12,076 nt of DNA from Chloroflexota bacterium (GCA_005879815.1 VBKA01000080.1:1-12076); one strand, 5' to 3'; positions 1 through 5,655 are shown, numbered from the stretch's first letter. Made by a program: numbers and translations. The notes: generated by a model from the letters alone, not told the origin.

Positions 1-1
1 G

Positions 2-313
2 GAATCGGGCTGGCGGCAGGGAGTGGTGAGCTATGCCGGGGCCGTGGGAGTCATGCAGCTCCTGCCTGACACCGCAGCCTGGATCGCCGACACGATGCTC
101 CATGCGCGCGTCAACATTCACGGCGCTCGATCCAATGTGCGTGCCGGCGTCGCCCTGCTGAAGCACTACCTGCTGCGCTACCGCGGTGATCGCCGGCGAG
201 CGCTAGCGGCGTACTACCAGGGTCAGCGGGCGGTCGACCGCCACGGGATCTTCCCGGTCAGCCGCCCATACATCGCCTCCATCCTTCTCCTCGAGGAGAT
301 GCTCCAGCCTTAG
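2..313 (+). CDS. Lytic transglycosylase, SLT domain (5' truncated by window edge)
   Basis: This is the C-terminal 103 residues of a soluble-lytic-transglycosylase-like (SLT, Goose-lysozyme-fold) domain, which cleaves the MurNAc-GlcNAc bond of peptidoglycan outside the membrane. Reading in frame from base 2 gives ESGW at the very edge, and this Glu is the catalytic acid of the family's E-S-G motif. GVMQLLP follows at residues 16-22, then an Asn/Gly helix region (VRAGVALLKHYL) and AAYYQG where most members have AYNAG. The protein ends shortly after RPYIASILLLEEML, so the domain is C-terminal. A GTG at base 23 is only an internal codon, because the conserved catalytic Glu lies upstream of it. 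The N-terminal part (signal peptide, possibly LysM) is outside the window, so the export signal cannot be judged. The gene converges on yraN with 10 bp between the stop codons. Confidence 0.88.
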   Translation, partial: ESGWRQGVVSYAGAVGVMQLLPDTAAWIADTMLHARVNIHGARSNVRAGVALLKHYLLRYRGDRRRALAAYYQGQRAVDRHGIFPVSRPYIASILLLEEMLQP

Positions 314-323
314 CGCGGGGGGC

Positions 324-689
324 CTACCAGCCGTCGATGCCGGCGTGCCGCACCATCCGCCATCCCGTCGCGCTTCGGTCCAGCGCGACGAGGTCGAGGC
401 GAAGCGCCTGGTGCCCTACGGGCTCGCTGATGGCGTAGCGCACGAGCGCGGCGCGCAGACGGGCAACGTGCCGGCGGTCAATGCTCTCCAGGGCGCTCCC
501 CGTCCTTGCGCTGCGGCGGCCGCGCACCTCCAGCCCAACCAGCGTCCCGAGCGGGTCGACGGCGACCAGGTCTAGCTCACCTTCTGACACCTTCCAGCGG
601 CGAGCGAGGATCCGCCACCCCATTGCTCTGAGCCACTCCGCGACGATCGATTCGGCGCGGTGTCCGAGGTCGTGACGAGGATCGGTCAT
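324..689 (-). CDS. yraN: YraN/UPF0102 family nuclease-like protein
   Basis: The 121-residue protein matches the UPF0102 (YraN) family in length and order of motifs: an N-terminal helix with GHRAESIVAEWLRAMGWRIL, then GELDLVAVD (Glu38, Asp40), then LEVRGRR (Glu54), and a C-terminal RLDLVAL strand. This E-D-ExK pattern is that of a restriction-endonuclease-like fold. Here the usual Lys of EVK is Arg56. The cellular role of the family is not settled. It often sits next to rnhB, as it does here, which supports the call. The ATG start is 24 bp after the rnhB stop and is not preceded by a clear Shine-Dalgarno, so translation probably relies on coupling. It is the last gene of the rplS-rnhB-yraN unit, and no terminator is visible between it and the converging transglycosylase gene. 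Confidence 0.9.
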   Translation of the reverse strand: MTDPRHDLGHRAESIVAEWLRAMGWRILARRWKVSEGELDLVAVDPLGTLVGLEVRGRRSARTGSALESIDRRHVARLRAALVRYAISEPVGHQALRLDLVALDRSATGWRMVRHAGIDGW

Positions 690-713
690 GTCGCGGCTTC
701 GCGGCGAGCCCGT

Positions 714-1439
714 TCAGCCGACCAGCAACGCCCGCCAGCTCGCGTCGGGGTCGACTTCCACCGACTCGTCGTCGGCGGGCTCGATTTCCTCCTCGTCGAG
801 AAGCGGAAGGTCGTCGAAGACGAGGTCGAGCGGAAGCTGGGTGCCGGCGAGCAGCATCTTGATCGGCGCGAACGAGCGCCGATGCCAGGCGCAGGGCCCC
901 TCGCTCATGAGGGCGTCGTAATGCCGCCGGGTTCCGTAACCCTTGTTCACCGCGAACCCGTAGGCCGGATAGCGCTCGTCGAACTCGGCGCAGATCCGGT
1001 CGCGAGTCACCTTGGCCACGATGCTGGCGGCGGCGATAGAGGCGCTGATCGCGTCGCCATCGATGATGGGACGCTGGGGAAGATCGACGTACGGAAGGCT
1101 CAGGGCGTCGATCACGAGGTGGTCCGGGGCGCTGATGAGACGGCCTATGGCTTCGCCCATCGCCAGCTTGGTCGCCTGCAGGATGTTGACTTTGTCGATC
1201 ACCTCGACCTCCATCAACCCGACGGCAACGGCCTCGGCGCGGTCGAGGATCTGCTCGTACAGCGCCTCCCTGCGACGCCGTGTCAGGACCTTGGAGTCAC
1301 GTATGCCCTTGATCCGATGCCGTTCAGGCAGGATGACCGCGGCCGCCACGACCGGACCGGCCAGGGAACCACGACCGACCTCGTCGAGGCCGGCGATGTG
1401 CTGGAACCCCGCGAGACGGAGCTCTCGTTCGTGGCGCAT
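714..1439 (-). CDS. rnhB: Ribonuclease HII
   Basis: RNase HII cuts the RNA strand of RNA/DNA hybrids and starts removal of single ribonucleotides from DNA. With the ATG at 1439 the protein has 241 residues. The motifs are in order: GLDEVGRGSLAGP (Asp19, Glu20), RDSKVLT (48-53), VIDA (Asp111), IDGDAISASIAAASIVAKVTRDR (Asp129) and YGFAVNKGYGTRRHYDAL followed by HRRSF. Asp19, Glu20, Asp111 and Asp129 form the DEDD metal site. The frame stays open back to 1604, but that would overlap rplS by 86 bp with low-complexity Arg/Ala sequence. A GTG at 1514 would give 266 residues. The ATG at 1439 leaves 18 residues before the first catalytic Asp, the usual family spacing, so I chose it, although it has no obvious Shine-Dalgarno. 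The last roughly 27 residues are strongly acidic (DEEEIEPADDESVEVD), beyond the normal end of the fold. Confidence 0.95.
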   Translation of the reverse strand: MRHERELRLAGFQHIAGLDEVGRGSLAGPVVAAAVILPERHRIKGIRDSKVLTRRRREALYEQILDRAEAVAVGLMEVEVIDKVNILQATKLAMGEAIGRLISAPDHLVIDALSLPYVDLPQRPIIDGDAISASIAAASIVAKVTRDRICAEFDERYPAYGFAVNKGYGTRRHYDALMSEGPCAWHRRSFAPIKMLLAGTQLPLDLVFDDLPLLDEEEIEPADDESVEVDPDASWRALLVG

Positions 1440-1518
1440 GTGCGCGTCGCGGGGACGCCTGGCGCGGTGCGCCCGGCGGGCGTGGGGCCTGGCCGCGACC
1501 GCTCGCGCAGGCACCGGA

Positions 1519-1866
1519 TCAGGAGGTTCGGCGCTCGCGAAGGGTCGCGGACTTGCCGACGCGCGTCCGCAGGAAGGTGAGCTGCTTGCGTCGCGCCACG
1601 CCATGACGGACCACCTCGATCTTGTCGACGCGAGGCGCGTGGATCAGGAAGGTTCGCTCCACGCCGACGCCGCTCGCGATGCGGCGAACGGTGATCGACT
1701 GGTTCAGGCCGCCGCCGCGCATGCGCATCACGGTGCCCTCGAAGACCTGGATCCGCTCACGATTTCCCTCGACCACCTTCACCGAGACACGAACGGTGTC
1801 GCCCGGAGCGATCGTTGGAAGATCGTTCCGCAGCTGTTCGCGCTCCAGCTCCTTGATGGCATCCAT
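1519..1866 (-). CDS. rplS: 50S ribosomal protein L19
   Basis: L19 lies at the interface of the 30S and 50S subunits. The 115-residue protein matches the family from end to end: LRNDLPTIAPGDTVRVSVKV, then ERIQVFEGTVMRMRGGGLNQSITVRRIASGVGVERTF, then the C-terminal FLRTRVGKSATLRER. The length is typical. The ATG is preceded by GAGG at 1877-1880 with a 10-nt spacer. It is the first gene of a unit with rnhB and yraN. It is separated from trmD by about 270 bp, which is unusual because rplS normally follows trmD closely. That gap contains a good promoter and a structured leader, described separately, so expression is probably controlled independently of trmD. Confidence 0.97.
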   Translation of the reverse strand: MDAIKELEREQLRNDLPTIAPGDTVRVSVKVVEGNRERIQVFEGTVMRMRGGGLNQSITVRRIASGVGVERTFLIHAPRVDKIEVVRHGVARRKQLTFLRTRVGKSATLRERRTS

Positions 1867-1876
1867 GATCGGGAAA

Positions 1877-1880
1877 CCTC
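1877..1880 (-). promoter_or_regulatory. Ribosome binding site of rplS
   Basis: On the minus strand GAGG lies 10 nt before the rplS ATG. It is only 5 nt downstream of a perfect 6-bp hairpin (1886-1901), so this structure could limit ribosome access. The sequence is visible; the regulatory role is inference. Confidence 0.6.
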
Positions 1881-1885
1881 ATTAT

Positions 1886-1940
1886 CGCGGCCTGCGCCGC
1901 GGCTTACCGGGCGATTCGACAGCCGGAGATTCGTCGGCTG
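1886..1940 (-). other. Structured 5' leader of rplS: two small hairpins
   Basis: Between the predicted transcription start (about 1976) and the rplS ATG there are two perfect inverted repeats. The promoter-proximal one is CAGCCG/CGGCTG with a 9-nt loop (1920-1940). The proximal-to-gene one is CGCGGC-GCAG-GCCGCG with a tetraloop (1886-1901), ending 5 nt before the Shine-Dalgarno. Leaders in front of ribosomal protein genes often mediate autogenous control, and L19 leader motifs have been proposed in other phyla. I cannot match this sequence to any known motif. In DNA this GC-rich, short perfect repeats also arise by chance, so the functional call is weak. Confidence 0.35.
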
Positions 1941-1982
1941 CGACATGCGAACGCGACCGCTCGGGGCGGCCGCGACCGGCGG

Positions 1983-2012
1983 AGTATAGCAGCGGCTCGG
2001 TGACGCGGGCAA
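1983..2012 (-). promoter_or_regulatory. Sigma70-type promoter for rplS-rnhB-yraN
   Basis: On the minus strand TTGCCC (2007-2012) is followed by an 18-bp spacer and TATACT (1983-1988). TATACT matches the -10 consensus in five of six positions and is preceded by TGC, giving an extended -10 (TGnTATACT). Transcription would start near 1976, leaving a leader of about 110 nt before rplS. It lies in one of only two gaps over 100 bp in the window, and AT-rich hexamers are rare in this sequence, which makes a chance match less likely. No transcript data are available. Confidence 0.6.
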
Positions 2013-2013
2013 C

Positions 2014-2043
2014 GTGCCGCAGGCCATCACGGTGAGGCGGCAC
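2014..2043 (-). repeat. Perfect 7-bp inverted repeat between trmD and rplS
   Basis: GTGCCGC and GCGGCAC (minus strand) flank a 16-nt loop, directly upstream of the -35 box of the rplS promoter. It could be a weak stop or processing hairpin at the end of the trmD transcript, but no run of T follows, so it is not a canonical intrinsic terminator. A second, looser pair (AGGCGGC/GCCGCCT) overlaps it. I record it as a visible structure of unknown role. Confidence 0.35.
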
Positions 2044-2077
2044 TCCAGTTTCGCACCAGGCGAGACGCGTCCGCCGC

Positions 2078-2146
2078 CTATGACACGGACACGGTGAAAT
2101 CAGGCTGGATCGGCAGCACGCTTTCGATCCGCGCTTCCTCACTCAT
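2078..2146 (-). CDS. Candidate 22-aa ORF overlapping the end of trmD
   Basis: An ATG inside the last codons of trmD (AATGAGTGA, in the +1 frame) opens a 22-codon reading frame, MSEEARIESVLPIQPDFTVS followed by VS, that ends with TAG at 2078-2080. GAGGG lies about 11 nt upstream of this ATG, within trmD. The overlap with the trmD stop is the arrangement used for translational coupling, and similar overlaps occur at other junctions in this operon. The peptide has no recognisable domain, signal or membrane segment. It may be a real small protein, the remnant of a longer decayed gene, or chance. Without conservation evidence I rate it low. Confidence 0.22.
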   Translation of the reverse strand: MSEEARIESVLPIQPDFTVSVS

Positions 2147-2843
2147 TCGTGACCGATCCCTCGTGACGTTCGGCGTGGAGCAATTCGAGGGAGCCTCGAT
2201 CCTCCTCGCTGAGTGGCGCATCCCGCAGCAGGTCCGGTCGCCGCTCGAGCGTGCGGCGCAGCGCCTCGCGCCGCCGCCAGCGGGCGACCTCCCCGTGATG
2301 ACCGGACAGCAGGACCTGCGGCACACCCATGCCGCGGAACTCTTCGGGCCTGGTGTACTGCGGATACTCGAGGAGGCCCGCCGCGAACGAATCCTCCTCG
2401 TGCGATGCCGCCTCTATCACGCCCGGGACCAGGCGCGCAACGACGTCGAGCAGCACCAGCGCTGGCAGCTCACCTCCGGTCAGGACGTAGTCGCCGATGC
2501 TCACCTCGCGGTCGGCGAGTCCTCGCGCGCGCTCGTCGATCCCCTCGTAGCGGCCGCAGACGAGCGCCAGCCGCGGCAGGCCGGCGAGCTCCCGAGCCAG
2601 GGGATCGGTCAGTCGCTCACCAGCCGGGTCCAGCAGGATGACGTGAGCGCCGTCGTCGCGCAGCGGCTCGATGGCCGCGAACAGCGGCTCCGGCCGAAGC
2701 ACCATCCCGGCTCCCCCGCCGTACGGGTAGTCGTCGACGGTTCGATGCCGTCCGAGGCCATGCTCACGCAGGTCGTGGACCGCCACGCTGAGCAGCCCGT
2801 TGTCCACCGCTCGACCGAAGAGCGTGACGAGATCGATGCGCAT
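2139..2843 (-). CDS. trmD: tRNA (guanine-N1-)-methyltransferase TrmD, with a short N-terminal gap
   Basis: TrmD is the SPOUT (trefoil-knot) enzyme that uses S-adenosylmethionine to make m1G37 next to the anticodon, preventing +1 frameshifts. The 234-residue protein shows HRTVDDYPYGGGAGMVL (33-49), LDPAGERL (71-78), the knot segments CGRYEGIDER (96-105) and SIGDYVLTGGELPALV (115-130), and then DSFAAGLLEYPQYTRP (151-166), whose Asp151 matches the proposed catalytic base, plus VPQVLLSGHH and RRPDLL. The odd point is the N terminus: MRIDLVTLF runs straight into GRAVDNGLLS. By comparison with E. coli TrmD from memory, about 13 residues beginning PEMF are missing, in frame. PAG replaces the more common PQG in the cofactor region. 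The ATG lies 5 bp after the rimM stop. The strong Shine-Dalgarno GGAGGAGGTG (2855-2864) sits inside rimM. Confidence 0.95.
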   Translation of the reverse strand: MRIDLVTLFGRAVDNGLLSVAVHDLREHGLGRHRTVDDYPYGGGAGMVLRPEPLFAAIEPLRDDGAHVILLDPAGERLTDPLARELAGLPRLALVCGRYEGIDERARGLADREVSIGDYVLTGGELPALVLLDVVARLVPGVIEAASHEEDSFAAGLLEYPQYTRPEEFRGMGVPQVLLSGHHGEVARWRRREALRRTLERRPDLLRDAPLSEEDRGSLELLHAERHEGSVTNE

Positions 2844-2848
2844 TGCGG

Positions 2849-3331
2849 TCAGCGCACCTCCTCCGACCTGTAGTCCACGACCATGATGCCCGCCTCGAGA
2901 TCGATGTCGCGCACGACGTCGCGGACCCCTGGCACGAGCATCTCACCCCCATCGGTCAGCTCGACGCGGTAGACCTCCGCCTCGCCCCCACGGAAAACCT
3001 CGCGCAGCAGGCCGAGGCGCGTGCCCGAAGGATCCTGCACGGTCAGCCCCTGGAGCTGGTGCCAGTAGTAGGTTCCCTCGGGGAGGGTCTGTGGCTCGGT
3101 TTCAAGGTATCGCCCTGCGAGGCTGGCAGCCTCGTCGCGGGACCCGATCCCTTCCAGGCCAATGGCGGGGACCCGGCCGCCCCATTCGGTCGTCGTGATT
3201 CGTCGTGGCGTGGCCTCGTCCTCGATGTAGACGCGTGCACCCACTTCCAGGTGATCACGCCAGTCGGTGAGGGGTTCGATGCGCACGACGCCCGAGAGCC
3301 CCTTGGGGCCGAGGATGCGGGCAACGGCCAG
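2849..3331 (-). CDS. rimM: Ribosome maturation factor RimM, probable CTG start
   Basis: RimM binds S19 and helps mature the 3' (head) domain of the 30S subunit. Two domains are visible: the N-terminal RimM barrel (AVARILGPKGLSGVVRIEPLTD at the start) and a C-terminal PRC-barrel (YYWHQLQGLTV, GTRLGLLREVF, GEMLVPGVRDVV, IMVVDY). The first ATG/GTG/TTG codon in frame is a GTG at 3286, but starting there would cut off the conserved G-x-x-G-L-x-G block. The frame is open upstream and contains no ATG, GTG or TTG before an in-frame stop. The CTG at 3331, 4 nt after the khpA TGA, gives 160 residues beginning LAVARILG, which fits the family start. I therefore infer a CTG start dependent on coupling to khpA. 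No good Shine-Dalgarno is close. ATC codons downstream are less likely starts. Confidence 0.88.
   Translation of the reverse strand: MAVARILGPKGLSGVVRIEPLTDWRDHLEVGARVYIEDEATPRRITTTEWGGRVPAIGLEGIGSRDEAASLAGRYLETEPQTLPEGTYYWHQLQGLTVQDPSGTRLGLLREVFRGGEAEVYRVELTDGGEMLVPGVRDVVRDIDLEAGIMVVDYRSEEVR
2855..2864 (-). promoter_or_regulatory. Ribosome binding site of trmD inside rimM
   Basis: GGAGGAGGTG on the minus strand is the strongest anti-Shine-Dalgarno match seen in the operon. It lies within the last codons of rimM, about 11-12 nt before the trmD ATG, slightly farther than optimal, so ribosomes finishing rimM are well placed to restart on trmD. Confidence 0.65.
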
Positions 3332-3335
3332 GCGT

Positions 3336-3572
3336 TCAGTCGTTGGGCACGATCTCCAGCTCGACGTGGACGCCCTCTCGGGTGCCCATCACGCGGAGCA
3401 GGCTGCGGATGGCGTTGGCGATGCGCCCGTCGCGACCGATCACGCGGCCCATGTCAGCCTCGTCGACAGAGAGTGTCAGCTCGACCTCGTCTCCGCGCTC
3501 CTCGACGGTCACCCCCACGCCCTCCGGGTTGTCGACGAGCGAGCGGGCCACGTAGTTCAGGAAGTCCTTCAT
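3336..3572 (-). CDS. khpA: KH-domain RNA-binding protein KhpA
   Basis: The 78-residue protein is a single KH domain of the YlqC/KhpA family. The RNA-gripping loop is GRDG at residues 46-49, within MGRVIGRDGRIANAIRSLL, and the last strand is VHVELEIVPND. In Gram-positive relatives KhpA pairs with KhpB (Jag) to bind many transcripts and influence cell elongation and division. KhpB is not in this window. The length is normal for the family. The ATG overlaps the rpsP stop in an ATGA arrangement (4-bp overlap), so its translation is very probably coupled to rpsP, and rimM follows after 4 nt. Position between rpsP and rimM is the classic location of this gene in Firmicutes, Actinobacteria and Chloroflexota. 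Confidence 0.93.
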   Translation of the reverse strand: MKDFLNYVARSLVDNPEGVGVTVEERGDEVELTLSVDEADMGRVIGRDGRIANAIRSLLRVMGTREGVHVELEIVPND

Positions 3573-4042
3573 GCCGATGCCTTGCCGTCGCTGTCAGAAC
3601 CCGCCTCCGACGCCGGGGCTTCGGATGACGCGTTGGACGAGGGTTCCTCAGCAGACGCCTTGGGGGCGGAGTCTTCCTCAGCCGCGGGCTTTGGCTCGGT
3701 GCGGGCGGCCGCCTTGGCCCGGGCAGCCGGCCGCGATGCGCTCTTGGCGGGGGTTCGCCGCGGCCTGGGCTTCGCGGCCTCCTCGGTTGCCTCGGCCTTC
3801 GCATCGAGCCCGACCTGCCGAAGCAGGCGCACGACGGTGTCCGACGGCTGGGCGCCGTTGCTGATCCAGGTGCGGACGCGCTCCGCCTCGATCTTTACCG
3901 TCGCCGGATCGGTGAGCGGGTCGTAGTAGCCCAGGATCTCGAGCGACCGGCCATCGCGCGGCTTGCGGCCCTCGATGGCCACCACCCGGTAGGCGGGGCG
4001 TTTCGTCGCCCCGACCCGGGACAACCTGATTCGAACTGCCAA
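3569..4042 (-). CDS. rpsP: 30S ribosomal protein S16 with long low-complexity tail
   Basis: S16 is an early-binding 30S assembly protein. Residues 1 to about 80 are the conserved domain (AVRIRLSRVGATKRPAYRVV, GRSLEILGYYDPLTDPATVKI, RVRTWISNGAQPSDTVVRLLRQVGL). Residues from about 83 to 157 form an extension rich in Ala, Lys, Arg, Pro, Ser and Glu. It is basic in its first half (RPRRTPAKSASRPAARAKAA) and acidic and Ser-rich at the end. S16 is usually 80-100 residues; tailed versions are known in Actinobacteria and relatives. The start is TTG at 4042, chosen because MAVRIRLSR is the family N terminus and AGGAG (4047-4051) lies 4 nt before it. It follows the DUF3352 gene by 35 bp and overlaps khpA by 4 bp. 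Confidence 0.96.
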   Translation of the reverse strand: MAVRIRLSRVGATKRPAYRVVAIEGRKPRDGRSLEILGYYDPLTDPATVKIEAERVRTWISNGAQPSDTVVRLLRQVGLDAKAEATEEAAKPRPRRTPAKSASRPAARAKAAARTEPKPAAEEDSAPKASAEEPSSNASSEAPASEAGSDSDGKASA

Positions 4043-4046
4043 GCTT

Positions 4047-4051
4047 CTCCT
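4047..4051 (-). promoter_or_regulatory. Ribosome binding site deciding the TTG start of rpsP
   Basis: AGGAG on the minus strand lies 4 nt before a TTG at 4042. No ATG or GTG fits the conserved S16 N terminus, so this site together with family alignment fixes the start. The spacing is on the short side. Confidence 0.6.
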
Positions 4052-4077
4052 GCCTTCCTCACGGTCGCGCGGGCGGC

Positions 4078-5655
4078 CTAGTGGACTGTCACCGTCGCGT
4101 GAATTTCGAGCTCGTTCTCGTGGGCTGCGACCGCGATGGCCGCGGCGCCGACATGGGTGAGGATATCGCGTGCGTCACTCGGCAGGTTCACCACACCCTC
4201 CAACCAGGGTAGGACCCCGGCTGCATCGAGGTAGATCTCATTGCCTCCGCGACCGCCGGCGATCTCGAATGTGGACCGATAGCCGGCTGCTGCTCCCAGC
4301 GTCGCTCCCGAGGCGTGCGCCTCGAGTGCCGCCGCGACGTCGTCTGCTGTCAGCCCCAGCAGGATCACCCCGTCCTGCGCCGCCCAGGCCACGCGGCCGA
4401 TCTGGGGCACCGCGAGGGTTGTCACGCTCGTGCCCGCGACCTGCTGTTCGGTGACCTCCGAGCCGCGTCCCCTCAGGGACTCGGTGATGCGCTTCAGCGC
4501 GTCCACGCCCGCGGCGCCGTCGCTGGGCCGAACCAGGACCTGGCCGTGCAGGGTCGTGCTGCCGAGCTCCTGAACTGCCACTGCCGCCTGGTGATCAAAG
4601 AGTGGCAGGAGGTCGCGATCGAGGTCGATGCCGAGCCCCAGGGCCGCCAATGCGCGCAGCTGGGTGAGGGTCTGCTGCGCTTGCTCACCGCCGGGCGTGC
4701 TCCCGAGCTGGGCGACGACGGCGTCGAAGGTCTGCCTGGCGCCAAAGAAGACCAGCTCCGCATGTGTCGAGGCAGGCATCCAGCTGGGCAGTCCGGCGGG
4801 CTCGCCGCCGATGGCGAAGTTGGCCCGCGCCGAGGAGTCGGCGGAGGCCGCGTCGAACGGTGCCCGGCCGATCACCTGCAGGCCATCCGAGCGGGCGACC
4901 AGCGCCAGCGCGGCCCCGTGGTACCCCGAGGCGAGCGCCGATTGGCCCCCCGCGGTGGCGGCGCCGCTGATGTCGAGATAGGCCAGCGCCAGCCGATCGG
5001 TGGGGAGCGCCTGCGTTGCGCGCCGAAACGCATCGGTATCCGCCAGCGAGGCGGCACGGCCCTGTGCGGCGTCGATGGCCGCATGCAGCGTCGCCTGGTC
5101 AGAGCCTGCCAGCAGCATGCCCTCGAGGATGGCGAACGACCCCGCCTGGCCCGCCGAGCCGCGGGCGACCGTGACCGCAACGCCGTTGTACGTCTCGCTG
5201 CTGGTGGTGCCGTTCGCCTTCTGGACGATCCGCGCGACGGCCGCCCGGGCGGCGGGCTCGTCACGAACCGCCGCGATGACCAGGGTTCCGTTCGTCGATC
5301 CCGACCCGGTGCCCTCTGCGATCACCGCCAGCGCGACCTCGTCGCCGAGCCATGGCTTCACATCGGCCCGATAGTCGAGGCCCGTGTCGCCCAGGAACCG
5401 CTGCGCGAGCTCGTCGATCTTGGTGCCGAGCGCATTGCGGTCGGAGAAACCGGGAAGCTTGGTGAGCAGGTCCGCGAGGCGCATCTGCTGCCCGGTCGAC
5501 GGCGTCAGGTACACCGAGGCATACGCCAGGGATCGGCCGGGGGCGATGGCTGCCGCACGGTCGGTCGCCGCGCCGAAGATGAAGAGGTAGGCGACCACCA
5601 GCACGGCGCCTATGAGCGCGAGCAGCGTTGTTGCCGCGATGACGACTCGGTGCAT
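4078..5655 (-). CDS. DUF3352-like membrane-anchored protein with duplicated lobes
   Basis: The 525-residue protein has one N-terminal hydrophobic segment (about 5-28, IAATTLLALIGAVLVVAYLF) after MHR and no cleavage motif that I can see, so it is probably a signal-anchored protein facing outwards. The rest is Ala/Gly-rich and globular. Its pattern resembles DUF3352: APGRSLAYASVYL after the anchor, DVKPWLGDEVALAV (98-111) and LALAYLDISG (222-231). The two halves align by eye. Residues about 92-230 (GLDYRADVKPWLGDEVALAV to LAYLDISG) parallel about 341-480 (GIDLDRDLLPLFDHQAAVAV to EIYLDAAG), including a shared central block with SFAILEGMLLAG versus VAWAAQDGVILLG. No catalytic motif is seen and the function is unknown. 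It sits 6 bp after ffh and 35 bp before rpsP. AGGAG lies 3 nt before the ATG, a short spacing. Confidence 0.78.
   Translation of the reverse strand: MHRVVIAATTLLALIGAVLVVAYLFIFGAATDRAAAIAPGRSLAYASVYLTPSTGQQMRLADLLTKLPGFSDRNALGTKIDELAQRFLGDTGLDYRADVKPWLGDEVALAVIAEGTGSGSTNGTLVIAAVRDEPAARAAVARIVQKANGTTSSETYNGVAVTVARGSAGQAGSFAILEGMLLAGSDQATLHAAIDAAQGRAASLADTDAFRRATQALPTDRLALAYLDISGAATAGGQSALASGYHGAALALVARSDGLQVIGRAPFDAASADSSARANFAIGGEPAGLPSWMPASTHAELVFFGARQTFDAVVAQLGSTPGGEQAQQTLTQLRALAALGLGIDLDRDLLPLFDHQAAVAVQELGSTTLHGQVLVRPSDGAAGVDALKRITESLRGRGSEVTEQQVAGTSVTTLAVPQIGRVAWAAQDGVILLGLTADDVAAALEAHASGATLGAAAGYRSTFEIAGGRGGNEIYLDAAGVLPWLEGVVNLPSDARDILTHVGAAAIAVAAHENELEIHATVTVH

Noticed and set aside
314..323. 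Terminator between the transglycosylase and yraN genes
   Set aside because: The gap is 10 bp of mostly G/C with no hairpin and no T-run. Any bidirectional terminator would have to lie inside the genes, and none was evident.
660..1580. 306-codon open frame on the plus strand
   Set aside because: Antisense to rnhB and the end of rplS, whose motifs are clear. It is a GC shadow.
1440..1604. N-terminal extension of RNase HII starting at 1604
   Set aside because: It overlaps rplS by 86 bp and is low-complexity, with no resemblance to the family. The ATG at 1439 gives the normal spacing to the catalytic Asp-Glu.
2849..3286. RimM starting at GTG 3286 (145 residues)
   Set aside because: This start removes the conserved G-x-x-G-L-x-G block that is clearly encoded just upstream in frame.
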